Assembly: GCF_002259605.1 (NCBI RefSeq)
Contig: NZ_MWWR01000008.1
Coordinates: 80,888-144,887 of the forward strand
Source of the DNA: Pseudoscardovia radai
GTDB lineage: Bacteria > Actinomycetota > Actinomycetes > Actinomycetales > Bifidobacteriaceae
Length of the DNA: 64,000 nt
Reading direction: 5' to 3'
The translations under genes and the position numbers were made by a program. Below the pieces are notes generated by a model. That model saw only the letters and a list, made by a program, of their open reading frames with translations, searched no databases and was not told the origin of the DNA. How positions within the stretch are numbered: the stretch's first letter is position 1; each line of letters opens with the position of its first letter. This document shows, piece after piece, positions 31,088 to 40,597 of the stretch.

Positions 31088-31365
31088 AGGCGCCTCCCAT
31101 CGGTGGGGATCAGTGGGGATCGGGTGGGACCGGTGCGGGTCGGTCGGGACGGTTCCGTCGGCGTTCCCTTGGCCTGGGGCGGGGCGGGCTGCGGGCGGTC
31201 GGCGGTGTTTCCTTCAGATTACTTGACGATTGCACGATTTCGCGTTGGGCGATTGTTACGGCGCGTCACGACCGGAAACGACGCGGTTCCATGTCGCGTT
31301 TGCGGACTACCTTTGTAGAGGTCACGGCACGTGGCCGCCTCCCAGAGTCTTTCGAAAGGCGTGCA

Positions 31366-32367
31366 ATGGCATCACAAACGGCGCAGGACTGCGCTGCTCT
31401 CGAATCCCAGCTGGTCGGCAAAAGCGTGGTAACGCTTGACGATCTGACGACCGACCAGATTTCGCTTCTTCTTCGCAAGGCGAGCTACATCGAATCGAAC
31501 CCCCGACGCGTCGCCCACGCATGCGACGGCAGGATCCTCGCCACGCTGTTCTACGAGCCCTCCACCCGCACGCGTCTGAGCTTCGAAACCGCCATGCTGC
31601 GCATGGGCGGTCACGTCATCGGCTTCTCGGGCACCCAGAACACCTCCGTGTCCAAGGGCGAGACCATCTCCGACACCGTGCGCGTCGTCTCCCAGTTCGC
31701 CGACGTCATCGCCATGCGCCACCCCAAGGAAGGCGCGGCGCTCGTCGCGGCCCGCGCGGCCGAGATCCCCGTCATCAACGGCGGCGACGGCGGCCACATG
31801 CACCCCACGCAGACGCTCGCCGACCTGTCGACCATCGAGAAGCGCTTCGGCCGCATCACCGACCTCGTCGTGGGCCTGTGCGGCGACCTCAAGTTCGGCC
31901 GCACCGTCCATTCGCTGATCGAGACGCTGTGCCGCTTCGGCAACGTACATTTCGTGCTCATCAGCCCCGATGAGCTCAAGACCCCGCGCTACGTCATCGA
32001 CCGCATCGAGGCCTCGCCGTCGTGCGACTACGAGGAGGTGCACGACCTGCAGGACGTCATCGGCCGCCTCGACGTGCTCTATATGACGCGCGTGCAGCAG
32101 GAGCGCTTCTTCAACGAGGACGACTACCTGCGCCTTCGCGACACGTATATCCTCGACGCCGACAAGATGAAGCTCGCCAAGCCCACGATGGCCGTGCTCC
32201 ACCCGCTGCCGCGCGTCAACGAGATCGCCACCGAGGTGGACGCCGACCCGCGTGCCGCGTACTTCCAGCAGGTGTACCGCGGCATGCTCATGCGCATGGC
32301 GCTCGAAAGCTCCCTGCTGGGCGATCCGCTGCCCGGCTTTTCGCAAACACAGGAGGTCCAGGCCTGA
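31366..32367 (+). CDS. pyrB: Aspartate carbamoyltransferase catalytic subunit
   Basis: 333 residues. Forms carbamoyl-aspartate, the first committed step to UMP. The carbamoyl-phosphate site is FYEPSTRTRLSFE (about 52), with HPTQTLADL (about 147) and the C-terminal LPRVNEI. The ATG at 31366 follows GAAAGG. It is the first gene of pyrB-pyrI-pyrC-pyrF-pyrK-pyrD. The 278-bp region before it contains G-rich direct repeats near 31100-31150 but no recognisable PyrR attenuator. Confidence 0.97.
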   Translation: MASQTAQDCAALESQLVGKSVVTLDDLTTDQISLLLRKASYIESNPRRVAHACDGRILATLFYEPSTRTRLSFETAMLRMGGHVIGFSGTQNTSVSKGETISDTVRVVSQFADVIAMRHPKEGAALVAARAAEIPVINGGDGGHMHPTQTLADLSTIEKRFGRITDLVVGLCGDLKFGRTVHSLIETLCRFGNVHFVLISPDELKTPRYVIDRIEASPSCDYEEVHDLQDVIGRLDVLYMTRVQQERFFNEDDYLRLRDTYILDADKMKLAKPTMAVLHPLPRVNEIATEVDADPRAAYFQQVYRGMLMRMALESSLLGDPLPGFSQTQEVQA

Positions 32368-32796
32368 ATGGAAGTCACAAGCCTGCAGAACGGAATCATC
32401 ATCGACCACGTGCCCGCCGGCACGGCGCTCAAGGTGCTCGAGTACCTGAACGTCGACCCCGCCAGGACGAAGATCGCGCTGATCATGAACACCGATTCGA
32501 AGCGCCTGGGCACGAAGGACATCATCAAGATCGAGGGCATGGCCGACGACCGCATCGACCTTGACGTGCTCGGCCTCGTGGCCCGCCAGGCCACGGTCGG
32601 CATCGTGCGCGACGGGCGCATCGTCAGGAAGCTCACGCCCACGCTGCCCCAGCATGTCGAGGGCGTCATCCGCTGCCCCAACCCGCGCTGCGTCACCTCC
32701 ACGGAGCGCGACATCCGCCAGGGCTTCCACCTCGTCACCGTCGGCGGGCGCCCCGAGTACCGCTGCGACTACTGCGACGAGGAGGCGAAGTTCTGA
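32368..32796 (+). CDS. pyrI: Aspartate carbamoyltransferase regulatory subunit
   Basis: 142 residues; the ATG immediately follows the pyrB stop. The N-terminal allosteric domain (LQNGIIIDHVPAG, binds nucleotides) is followed by a zinc domain with C-x4-C (CPNPRC) and C-x2-C (CDYC) that contacts PyrB. Its presence implies an allosterically controlled PyrB-PyrI holoenzyme of the enteric type. Confidence 0.95.
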   Translation: MEVTSLQNGIIIDHVPAGTALKVLEYLNVDPARTKIALIMNTDSKRLGTKDIIKIEGMADDRIDLDVLGLVARQATVGIVRDGRIVRKLTPTLPQHVEGVIRCPNPRCVTSTERDIRQGFHLVTVGGRPEYRCDYCDEEAKF

Positions 32797-34472
32797 TGAC
32801 AGCCGCCGTTGTCAAGCTGCTGGGAGTGCAGCTGTGGGAGACGGGACAGACGGTCGACGCGATCGTGCCCGTGTGCCCAGGCCGCCTCATGGACGATGAC
32901 GGGGCCGTGGCCGGTGCGCCGGACGGCTCCGCCGTGGTGGTGGACGCGCGCGGCATGGTGCTCGCGCCGGGCCTGCACGACCCGCATGTGCATTTCCGCG
33001 ACCCCGGCCAGCTCGCCAAGGAGACGATGGTGACCGGATCGGCCGCCGCCGCGGCCGGCGGATACACCACCGTCCTCATCATGCCCAACACCGTTCCCGC
33101 GCTTGACGGCGCGGCCGTGGCCCCCAGCGACACCGCCGACATCGAGGCCATGCACGGGCGCTGGTCGTCGCTCGACTACCTCGAGAACTACGAGGCAGAC
33201 AACGGCGTGCAGCTTCCCGTGCGCTACGCGCTGTGCGCCGCCGCATCCACGGGGCGCGACGGGGCGCAGGCCAGCAAGTACGCCGACTGGCAGCACGGCC
33301 TGCAAGGTTTCGGGTTCCGCCACCCCGTCATCGCGCTGAGCGACGACGGCGCCGCCGTGCCCGCCGACATCCTCGACGAAGTGGCCGCCAACTGCCTCAA
33401 GGCCGGCGTGCCGTTCATCGACCACTGCGAGCACCACGAGTCCGGTGTCATGACCGAGGGCGAGACCTCCCGCCGGCTCGGCCTGCCCGGCATCCCCGCC
33501 AGCACCGAGACCGCGATCATCGAACGCGACATCGACCTGGCGCGCCGCACCGGCTGCCACGTGCACCTGCAGCATGTCAGCTGCGCCGCGTCGTTCGACC
33601 TCATCCGCGCCGCCAAGGCCGAGGGCCTTCCCGTCACCTGCGAGACGGCGCCGCACTACATCGCTCTTAACGACACCGCGGTGGAGCGCCTGGGCACGAT
33701 GGCGAAGATGAACCCGCCGCTGCGCAGCGAGGAGGACCGCCAGGCCACGCTGCGCGCCATCGCCGACGGCACCGTCGACATGATCGCCACCGACCACGCG
33801 CCCCACACGGCCGAGGAGAAGGCCCTCGGCATGCTCAAGGCGCCCAACGGCATCATCGGCCTCGAAACCGCGTACGGCGTGTGCCGCACGGTTCTTGTGG
33901 AGGGCGGCTGGATCGACGACGACCGCCTCATCGAGCTCATGAGCGTCGCCCCGGCGCGCCTCCTGGGCTCCGCCGAGCCGTCCGCCGACAGCCTGCTCGC
34001 GCCGCTCGCCGACGAGGCGGGGGAGAGGGTCCACGATGCCCCCGCCGGGCCTGGCTCCGCTGGTGCGGATGCCGCGGTGGCCGACGGTGCGGATGCCGCC
34101 GATGGCCGCGAGCCGCTGCACGCGCGCCGCGACCTGCTCGACCTCGCCGCCGTGGCGCATACCGGTGTGACCACCAGCGACTTCCTGTCGGCCGACGACA
34201 CCGCCACGCCGCTCGACTTCACGCTGCTCGACCCGCACGCCGAGTGGACCGTCGACCCCGAGCGCTTCCACTCCAAGGCACGCAACACGCCGTTCGCGGG
34301 GATGGAGCTCACGGGCCGGCCCATGGCCACGGTTATCGGCTCGCGCATCGTGTTCACGCGCATCCCCGCCTCTCGCATCATCGACGGCGCGGCCACCACG
34401 GACGGCTCGCTGCCCGACGCCATCGCGCATAGCGTCGTCGCACATTCCCGCGACGACGGGGCCGCCGCATAG
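32796..34472 (+). CDS. pyrC: Dihydroorotase, enlarged
   Basis: 558 residues, starting on the last base of the pyrI stop codon (TGATG). Metal-binding HDPHVHFRDPG (about 62), HHESG, KMNPPLRS and TDHAPHTAEEKALGM (about 332) define a class I dihydroorotase. It is over 100 residues longer than the usual 425-450. An Ala/Gly/Asp-rich block, about residues 393-455, contains SAGADAAVADGADAADG and splits the C-terminal part, so the extra length is an internal low-complexity insertion. The catalytic residues are intact, so activity is expected. Confidence 0.93.
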   Translation: MTAAVVKLLGVQLWETGQTVDAIVPVCPGRLMDDDGAVAGAPDGSAVVVDARGMVLAPGLHDPHVHFRDPGQLAKETMVTGSAAAAAGGYTTVLIMPNTVPALDGAAVAPSDTADIEAMHGRWSSLDYLENYEADNGVQLPVRYALCAAASTGRDGAQASKYADWQHGLQGFGFRHPVIALSDDGAAVPADILDEVAANCLKAGVPFIDHCEHHESGVMTEGETSRRLGLPGIPASTETAIIERDIDLARRTGCHVHLQHVSCAASFDLIRAAKAEGLPVTCETAPHYIALNDTAVERLGTMAKMNPPLRSEEDRQATLRAIADGTVDMIATDHAPHTAEEKALGMLKAPNGIIGLETAYGVCRTVLVEGGWIDDDRLIELMSVAPARLLGSAEPSADSLLAPLADEAGERVHDAPAGPGSAGADAAVADGADAADGREPLHARRDLLDLAAVAHTGVTTSDFLSADDTATPLDFTLLDPHAEWTVDPERFHSKARNTPFAGMELTGRPMATVIGSRIVFTRIPASRIIDGAATTDGSLPDAIAHSVVAHSRDDGAAA

Positions 34473-34560
34473 GAGCCATGCGACGCGCAACATCGTCGCA
34501 ACAAATCCCACATCTTGCCGCAATACGATGGCTGCCTGTCGCAGCCGGAACGAGGAGAAC

Positions 34561-35661
34561 ATGGACAAGCTCATCGAAGCCATCGAACGCACAGGAAACC
34601 CCAGCGTGGTGGGGCTTGACCCCAAGCCCGCGCTGATTCCGGCCCCCGTGCTCGCCGCCGCCCGCGCCGAGCACGGCGAAAGCCGCGCCGCCGCGCTCGC
34701 GGCCGCCTACCGTGCGTTCAACCGCAGCATCGTGGATGCCGTCGCCGGCATCGTACCCGCCGTCAAGCCGCAGATCGCCATGTACGAGGCGCTCGGCCCC
34801 GCCGGCCTGCAGCTGTATTGCGACACCTGCGCCTACGCGCGTTCGCAGGGCCTGTACGTGCTCGGCGATGTCAAGCGCGGCGACATCGGCAGCACCGCCG
34901 CCCAGTACGCCGCGCATCTGGGCGGCGTGCCCGAGGTGGCGCAGTGGGGCGACTCCTTCGGCACCGAGCCGGAGGACCCGTGGCATGAGGACGCCGTCAC
35001 CCTCAACCCGTATATGGGCGAGGACGGCATCATGCCCTTCGTGGACGTGGCGCAGGCCGCAGACAAGGATGTGTTCGTGCTCGTGCGCACCTCCAATCCG
35101 TCCAGCGACCAGGTGCAGACGCTCGCCCTGGCCGACGGCGGCACCGTGAGCGGTCATGTGGGCGAGCTCGTGGAGCGCTGGGGCGCCGACACGCTCGGTG
35201 CGCACGGGTATTCGCGCGTCGGCGCCGTCGTCGGGGCCACGCATCCCGAGGCGGGCGCCGCGCTGCGCCGCGCCATGCCGCATACGTTCTTCCTCATCCC
35301 CGGCTACGGCGCGCAGGGCGGGTCCGCCGCCGACGTCGCCGCCATGTTCGACGCGAACGGCTCGGGCGCCATCGTCAATTCGTCGCGCGGCATCATCGGC
35401 GCGTGGCGCAAGGACGAACGCGCGGCCCGCTTCGCGCCCGACGCCGACGCCGCAATCGCCGCCGCCTCCGCCACGACGGCGGACGCCGCGCTCGCCGAGG
35501 CATCGGTCGCCGATGCCGCCGCCGCGCTCGACCTCGTGGCCGACTGCGCGCGCCAGGCCGCCGAACGCATGCGCGACGACCTCGTGCACGCCCTCGACAA
35601 CCGCCCGCCCGTCGCCGACCCGACGGCGGACAGCAGGAACAACCCCAAGGAGAACGCATGA
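34561..35661 (+). CDS. pyrF: Orotidine 5'-phosphate decarboxylase (long type)
   Basis: 366 residues from the ATG after GAGGAG. This is the type 2 enzyme found in Actinobacteria: VVGLDPKPALIP, AVKPQIAMYEALGP, catalytic LGDVKRGDIGSTAAQY, LNPYMGEDGI, VLVRTSNPSSDQ, and a phosphate loop with IPGYGAQGG and VNSSRGI. Residues 295-345 are an Ala-rich tail not needed for the fold. It overlaps pyrK by 4 bases. Confidence 0.94.
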   Translation: MDKLIEAIERTGNPSVVGLDPKPALIPAPVLAAARAEHGESRAAALAAAYRAFNRSIVDAVAGIVPAVKPQIAMYEALGPAGLQLYCDTCAYARSQGLYVLGDVKRGDIGSTAAQYAAHLGGVPEVAQWGDSFGTEPEDPWHEDAVTLNPYMGEDGIMPFVDVAQAADKDVFVLVRTSNPSSDQVQTLALADGGTVSGHVGELVERWGADTLGAHGYSRVGAVVGATHPEAGAALRRAMPHTFFLIPGYGAQGGSAADVAAMFDANGSGAIVNSSRGIIGAWRKDERAARFAPDADAAIAAASATTADAALAEASVADAAAALDLVADCARQAAERMRDDLVHALDNRPPVADPTADSRNNPKENA

Positions 35662-36491
35662 GCGATTTCAAGCCCACCTACCTCCCCTCCAGGCGGCCCG
35701 CCGAGGTCGTCGACTGCAGGGAGCTGACCGACGGCGTCGTGCGCCTGACGCTGCGCGACGAGTTCATCGCCGCGAACGCGCGGCCGGCGCAGTTCGTGAA
35801 CCTGTACACCACGAATGAGCAGCGCCTCTCGCCGCGACCCTTCGGCGTCTGCCAGGCCGAGGGCGACACCTTCACGCTGATGTTCGCCGTCGTGGGCAAG
35901 GGCACCGAGGAGTTCCGCCACCTGCGCCCCGGCCAGACGGTGGACGTGCTCGGCCCGCTCGGCCACGGCTTCGACCTGACGCGCTCCGCGAACTACGTGC
36001 TCGTCGGCGGCGGCCTCGGCGTGCCGCCGCTGATCCGCACCGCGCAGGAGCTCAAGGGCCGCGAGGACGCCGGCTGCACCGTGCTGTTCGGCTACAGGAA
36101 CGTGCATTTCGCCGACGATGACGCCAGCCGCTGGTGCGACGACGTGCGCTCCATCGACGAATCCGAGGGCAATGTGGTCGCGCTTCTCGACCGCTGGGCC
36201 GCCGAGAACGGCATCACGGCCGACCGGGACGGCGTGCTGCGCCCCGTGGCGGAGGGGGAGAGGCCCTTCGTGATCCTGACCTGCGGCCCGCTGGGCATGA
36301 TGAAGGCCGTCTCCGCCTGGGCGCGCGAACGCGGCCTGGAGACGCAGGCGAGCCTTGAGTCGCGCATGGGCTGCGGCTTCGGCACCTGCGTGGTGTGCAC
36401 CGTGCACACCACGCGCGGAATCCTCAAGACCTGCCATGACGGGCCGGTTTTCAACACCGCAGAACTCGAGGGATGGGAGGCCGCACGATGA
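35658..36491 (+). CDS. pyrK: Dihydroorotate dehydrogenase electron-transfer subunit
   Basis: 277 residues; the ATG overlaps the pyrF stop (ATGA) and AAGGAG precedes it. FAD-binding SPRPFGVCQ, NAD-side VGGGLGVPPLIRTAQEL, then the [2Fe-2S] cysteines in ESRMGCGFGTCVVCTVH with a fourth in LKTCHDGP. With PyrD it makes the NAD-dependent type 1B dehydrogenase. Confidence 0.95.
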   Translation: MSDFKPTYLPSRRPAEVVDCRELTDGVVRLTLRDEFIAANARPAQFVNLYTTNEQRLSPRPFGVCQAEGDTFTLMFAVVGKGTEEFRHLRPGQTVDVLGPLGHGFDLTRSANYVLVGGGLGVPPLIRTAQELKGREDAGCTVLFGYRNVHFADDDASRWCDDVRSIDESEGNVVALLDRWAAENGITADRDGVLRPVAEGERPFVILTCGPLGMMKAVSAWARERGLETQASLESRMGCGFGTCVVCTVHTTRGILKTCHDGPVFNTAELEGWEAAR

Positions 36492-37510
36492 GCGGAACCA
36501 CGATGACGCAGACCGCGCAGGCGGCCACGCAGGCGGCGCAGGGGCAGGCGCAGGGCGGACAGCAGCTGCCGTGCTATTTCGACGCCAACCGCACCTTCAC
36601 CTGGCACCACAAGACCCAGGTGGCCGGCGTGGAGTGGAAGAACCCCGTGGGCACCGCCTCCGGCACCTTCAACTTCGACGCCGTGCGACCTTTCTATGAC
36701 GTGAGCCAGCTGGGCGCCGTCTCCACGAAGGGCGTCTCGCCCGTGCCGTGGGAGGGCAACCCCGTGCCCCGCACCGCCGAGACGCCGGCGGGTTCCGTCA
36801 ACTCCGTGGGCCTGCAGAACCCCGGCGTCGACGATTATCTTGTCAACGACCTTCCGCGCCTCAAGGCCGCGGGAGCCACCGTCATCACGAACGTGGCGGG
36901 CCACTCCGACGACGATTACGCCGAGGTGGTCTCCAAGCTCGCCGACCACGAATCCGACATGCTCGAGATCAACGTCAGCTGCCCCAACGTGTCGGCCGAC
37001 GGACTGTCCACCGGCACCGATCCGGTGGCGCTTAAGCGCCTCGTCAAGCGCCTGCGTCCGCTCACCGACAAGCCCATGATCGTCAAGCTCACGCCGAACG
37101 TCACCGACATCCGCCCCATCGCGGAGGCCTGCATCGAAGGCGGCGCCGACGCGCTGTCGATGATCAACACCTTCGTGGGCATGCGCTTCGACATCCGCAC
37201 CGGCAAGCCGATCCTCGCGAACATCACGGGCGGCGTGTCCGGCCCGTGCGTGCACCCGATGGCCCTTGCCTTCGTGTACAAGACGCGCCAGGCCTTCCCG
37301 GAGATCCCGATCATCGGCATCGGCGGCATCTCCACCGGCGAGGACGCGCTCGAGTTCCTCTACGCCGGCGCCAACGCCGTCGAGGTGGGCTCCGCCGCGC
37401 TCGCCGACCCGGTGGCGCCGCTGCGCATCGCCTGCGAGCTCGACGCGCTGCTCGACCAGCGTCCCGAACTCGCCCAGGCCCTCGAGGAGGGCCGCACCTG
37501 GCAGTCGTAA
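36488..37510 (+). CDS. pyrD: Dihydroorotate dehydrogenase (type 1B)
   Basis: 340 residues, overlapping the pyrK stop by 4 bases; GGGAGG lies upstream. An Ala/Gln-rich N-terminal extension of about 28 residues precedes the barrel. GTASGTFNF, SPVPWEGNPVPR, the catalytic-loop INVSCPNV (Cys base of class 1 enzymes), KLTPNVTDI, TGGVSGPCVHP and GIGGISTGEDALEF are the expected FMN and substrate motifs. It is the last gene before a strong hairpin terminator. Confidence 0.95.
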   Translation: MSGTTMTQTAQAATQAAQGQAQGGQQLPCYFDANRTFTWHHKTQVAGVEWKNPVGTASGTFNFDAVRPFYDVSQLGAVSTKGVSPVPWEGNPVPRTAETPAGSVNSVGLQNPGVDDYLVNDLPRLKAAGATVITNVAGHSDDDYAEVVSKLADHESDMLEINVSCPNVSADGLSTGTDPVALKRLVKRLRPLTDKPMIVKLTPNVTDIRPIAEACIEGGADALSMINTFVGMRFDIRTGKPILANITGGVSGPCVHPMALAFVYKTRQAFPEIPIIGIGGISTGEDALEFLYAGANAVEVGSAALADPVAPLRIACELDALLDQRPELAQALEEGRTWQS

Positions 37511-37528
37511 GGTTGCTGTAGAGCGTGC

Positions 37529-37566
37529 ATGTGCCCCGCATCGTCCTCGTGCGATGCGGGGCACAT
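37529..37566 (+). terminator. Terminator between pyrD and pyrE
   Basis: Perfect 15-bp stem, 37529-37543 with 37552-37566 (core GTGCCCCGCATCG), with an 8-nt loop. It starts 19 bp after the pyrD stop, so pyrE is probably expressed from its own promoter or by read-through. Confidence 0.8.
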
Positions 37567-37698
37567 CGTGTTTCCGCCGCGTTGCCGTCGCGCTCCTGCC
37601 GCGTTGCCGCCGCAGTGTTTCCGTCGCCGTGCCGCTGTCATGCGCTCGCGGAACAATATAGGGCGGTAATCGTCGCACAGGCACGAGAAAGGTCCACC

Positions 37699-38412
37699 AT
37701 GACGCAGACGCAGTACGAGGCAGGTTCGATGCAGGAGGAGTTCACGCGCTTCCTGCTGGACGCCGGCGCGCTCAAGTTCGGTTCGTTCACTCTCAAGTCC
37801 GGCCGCCAGTCGCCGTATTTCATCAACGCCGGCTCGTTCAATGACGGCGCGCGCATCGCCCGCCTCGGCGAGTACTACGCCGCCACCATCGCGGCCGCGC
37901 AGGAGCAGGGCGTGTTGCCGGAGCATATCGACACCGTGTTCGGCCCGGCCTACAAGGGCATTCCGCTCGCGGTGAGCACGTCGATGGCGCTTGCCGCGCG
38001 CCACGGGCAGAACGTGGGCTACACCTTCGACCGCAAGGAGAAGAAGGACCACGGCGACGGCGGCATGTTCGTCGGCACGCAGCTCGAGGACGGCATGAGC
38101 GTGCTCATGGTCGACGACGTCATGACCGCCGGCACGGCCGTGCGCGAGGTGGTGCCCAAGCTCAAGGCCGCCGCGGACGTGAACATCGTGGGCCTCGTGC
38201 TGTCGGTGGACCGCATGGAGAAGACGAAGGACTCCGACAAGTCCGCCGTCCAGGCCGTGCATGAGGAGTTCGGCTTCCCCGTGTTCGCCATCGCCAACGT
38301 GCGCGAGATCTTCGATGCGGCGTCCACGATGCGCGCGGCGGACGGCTCGCCGCTCATCGGCGACGAGCTGCGCGCCGAGGCGCAGCGCTACCTCGCCACG
38401 TACGGGGCGTAG
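37699..38412 (+). CDS. pyrE: Orotate phosphoribosyltransferase
   Basis: 237 residues from the ATG after GAGAAAGG. Joins orotate to [18 protein letters not shown] is near 38, [12 protein letters not shown] follows, and the PRPP loop is [16 protein letters not shown] (about 136). It completes the UMP pathway genes except carAB, which are not in the window. Confidence 0.95.
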   Translation: MTQTQYEAGSMQEEFTRFLLDAGALKFGSFTLKSGRQSPYFINAGSFNDGARIARLGEYYAATIAAAQEQGVLPEHIDTVFGPAYKGIPLAVSTSMALAARHGQNVGYTFDRKEKKDHGDGGMFVGTQLEDGMSVLMVDDVMTAGTAVREVVPKLKAAADVNIVGLVLSVDRMEKTKDSDKSAVQAVHEEFGFPVFAIANVREIFDAASTMRAADGSPLIGDELRAEAQRYLATYGA

Positions 38413-38536
38413 GAGCGGCGCGGCGGCCGCGCGGGTGTCTGGGCTCGAGAGACTGCTGCGCGGGCGGCTGGACGTCACCGCGGCTGGGCTCGAGCAGCGG
38501 ATGTCCCCAGCTGTTTCTACGATGTCCCTGTTTTGT

Positions 38537-38571
38537 GATGGCCCCGGTCGGGTGTGCCGATCGGGGCCATC
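38537..38571 (+). terminator. Hairpin downstream of pyrE
   Basis: GATGGCCCCGGTCGG (38537-38551) pairs with CCGATCGGGGCCATC (38557-38571), 15 bp with one wobble and a loop GTGTG. It lacks a T-run. It lies 124 bp after pyrE. Confidence 0.6.
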
Positions 38572-38981
38572 GTATGCCTTCGGACGACTGTGGAGCGACA
38601 CCGCACGCGGTCTTGTGTCGAACGGATATATCGAACACCTACGGATAGAGGGGCATATGTTCGATATGTTCGATGCGCTCGAACGGCCTTGGGATGCGAC
38701 ACGCGGAAGATAGAGCCTCGTTCCATTACTGTTCCGTCAACTGGAAGCCCCGCAATTGCAACGATTTTTGTGATGTTATCAGACTTCAAAATCTCACTAT
38801 GCGAAATGAGGGCCTTCCTATCGTCTCGAACATGTGCTACCTTTCTAGTTGTCGGAACAAGTGCAAGGCAGCACGATGCCGAGGGATAGATGGACAGGCT
38901 CCGGGGTCAAACCCGCGACATGTTTATCAGCGCCAACGATGGCGCACGGAATCGTCTGCCGAACGAACAAAGGGAGACGAT
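38572..38981 (+). other. Non-coding stretch before the first Sel1-like gene
   Basis: About 410 bp with no credible gene. It contains short repeats of TTCGATATGTTCGATGCGCTCG (split by one base pair from an ideal direct repeat) near 38657-38680 and an AT-richer block at 38750-38860 that is a plausible promoter region for the next gene. Confidence 0.4.
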
Positions 38982-39473
38982 ATGGTCGACAAGGCAACGA
39001 CTGCATACGCCGCGAACACGGCGCTTGCCAACGAATTTTCCAACGAATCCTGCGCCACGCGCGGCATGAATGCCCAGGCTGGGGAGTCCGGGACGTACAG
39101 CTACGCCGATGGTCGCTGGTACAGCAACGAGAAGCGTGAGGTCGCCAATTCCGATCTCGCGGTCCGTTCCGCGATGCTCGCCGCCGAAGCGGGCGACCCC
39201 GAGGCCATGATCGACCTCGGCCGTTGGTATTCGATGCTCGGTCGTTCCGTCGCGTCGTACTGCGACCGTGCCCTGGACTACTTCCTCGGCGCCGCCCAGA
39301 AGGGCCTGGCCATCGGGTATCTGCTCGCCGGCAAGGTCTACGAGTTCTGTGGCAACAACGAATGGGCCGCGCGCTGCTACATGGAGGCCGCCGAGCACGG
39401 CGTCGATACGGGCAAGGCCGCCCTCGACCAGATTCTGCTCGCGCACCCCATGCTTCGTCTGAAGCTGGCGTGA
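38982..39473 (+). CDS. Small Sel1-like repeat protein
   Basis: 163 residues from the ATG after AGGGAG. Residues 65-150 contain two Sel1/TPR-like helical pairs (AMLAAEAGDPEAMIDLGRWY, DYFLGAAQKGLAIGYLLAGKVYE, ARCYMEAAEHG). No signal peptide or membrane segment. Sel1 repeats are protein-interaction scaffolds. A second Sel1 protein lies 1.1 kb downstream across repeat-rich DNA, so the two may be related duplicates. A strong terminator follows. Confidence 0.75.
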   Translation: MVDKATTAYAANTALANEFSNESCATRGMNAQAGESGTYSYADGRWYSNEKREVANSDLAVRSAMLAAEAGDPEAMIDLGRWYSMLGRSVASYCDRALDYFLGAAQKGLAIGYLLAGKVYEFCGNNEWAARCYMEAAEHGVDTGKAALDQILLAHPMLRLKLA

Positions 39474-39594
39474 GTTCACGGCGTCTGGAGCCGTTCTTCC
39501 GATAGGGTCTTCCGTGGCGGGTTTTCCTTCTTCTCCCGCCGCGGTATCCGGCAAGCGGGCCGAGAGAAGCTGCTCGCCGGGTAATTGGGGGTAC

Positions 39595-39630
39595 CGAAAG
39601 GTCCCGGGTTCGCACGCCCGGGACCTTTCG
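39595..39630 (+). terminator. Strong Rho-independent terminator
   Basis: Perfect 14-bp stem CGAAAGGTCCCGGG / CCCGGGACCTTTCG around an 8-nt loop, followed by CTTTTCC. Confidence 0.85.
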
Positions 39631-39634
39631 CTTT

Positions 39635-39840
39635 TCCGCTGTGAATTCGTGTGCCGGAGTTCGTGCACCGCGAAGTTCGTGTGCCGGAGTTTGGGCCTCG
39701 CGGAGTTTGGGCCTCGCGGAGCTTTTGCGTCGGTCCCAATCTCGTGCGTAGGACCGGATCTTGTGCCCCGGTCCGATTTCGCATCCCGGTCCTGATCTTG
39801 CGCTTCAATCCGGACCTTGTTCCCGGTCCGGAACTCGTAC
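39635..39840 (+). repeat. Degenerate short tandem repeats
   Basis: A run of variants of two short units: GTGCCGGAGTT / TTGGGCCTCGCGGAG (the latter twice in a row), then several copies of GATCTTGCGC-like plus CCGGTCC. It separates the terminator from family A copy A6. The minus-strand open frame across it reads Arg/Thr/Gly-rich and is not a credible protein. Confidence 0.65.
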
Positions 39841-39857
39841 CAGTGGCATCGATTCCT

Positions 39858-39943
39858 GAACAGTGGTACGGCTTGCGGACATTTTCGAGGGATTTAGGCC
39901 CCCAAATCGTGGTTCTCTGTCCGTAAGCAGTACCAGTGTTTTC
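39858..39943 (+). repeat. Family A palindromic repeat, copy A6
   Basis: 86 bp. The outer arm is changed to GAACAGTGGTACGGCTTGCGGAC and the other end to GTCCGTAAGCAGTACCAGTG, so both arms changed in a matching way (GTGATGG/CCATCAC became GGTACG/AGTACC). The core AATCGTGG is kept. It is followed 45 bp later by a family C array. Confidence 0.85.
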
Positions 39944-39988
39944 GTTTTGGCGGAATGGTCCCGGTTCCTCGCGTGGCCCCCATTCTCG

Positions 39989-40291
39989 CCAACGGTCGGC
40001 CTCATTGGCGGCTGGCGTGCCAGTGAGAGGCACTGTTGGGCGCCTGAGCGTTGCGAATGGGCGAGTGTCCCGGCGAGAGTGCCTCTCGCTGGTTGATCCC
40101 GTGCCAGTGAGAGCGACTGTTGAACTGGGGATCGTTGGGAATGCACGATTATTTTGGCGAGAGTGGCTCTCGCTGGTTGATCCCGTGCCAGTGAGAGGCA
40201 CTGTTGGGCTGGGGATCGTTGCAAATGCACGATTGTTCCGCCGACAGTCGGTCTCGTTGGCGCCCTGCGTGCCAGTGAGAGGCACTGTTGG
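39989..40291 (+). repeat. Family C tandem hairpin array, 4 units
   Basis: The motif CCAGTGAGAG begins at 40020, 40104, 40188 and 40272: exactly 84 bp each time. Each is preceded by a complementary arm such as GCCTCTCGCTGG or GGTCTCGTTGG with a 10-13 nt loop, so each unit is a ~20-bp stem hairpin plus a ~34-nt linker containing ATCGTTGGAAATGC-like sequence. Confidence 0.9.
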
Positions 40292-40451
40292 GAGTCTTGA
40301 CGTTACGATTACACGGTGGGCGTAGAGGTCTCGACGGGGGAGGCCGTCGCTGGTATAAATAAGGGCAGTTCGCAGTCGTCGGTTTCGCACAGTCACTGCG
40401 CAAGCCCACTGCACATCCGCGATATACAGCAATTGTGCACATCCGGTGCGT

Positions 40452-40504
40452 GCGCCCGCCGCGCACCGCGCACATCACTGTGCGCGCCCGCCGCGCACCG
40501 CGCA
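40452..40504 (+). repeat. GC-rich direct repeats upstream of the second Sel1 gene
   Basis: A 21-bp unit beginning GCGCCCGCCGCGCACC occurs at 40452-40472 and again at 40484-40504, with further CACCGCGCA pieces to 40550. It lies between the C array and the ribosome site of the next gene. Confidence 0.75.
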
Positions 40505-40597
40505 TCCATGCATACCGCAACGCACCGCGCACCCGCGCCACCGCGCAAGCAATCACAGAATTGTCCGCCACATCAGGGACCGGAGGAGGAAGACCAT

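Noticed and set aside
39989..40291. CRISPR-like spacing in the family C arrays
   Set aside because: The repeated part is itself a long hairpin, the linkers are also repeats of each other rather than unique spacers, and no cas genes are nearby.
39476..40432. Minus-strand 318-codon open frame
   Set aside because: It runs through a terminator, simple repeats, family A copy A6 and a family C array; composition is Arg/Thr/Pro-rich without any domain.
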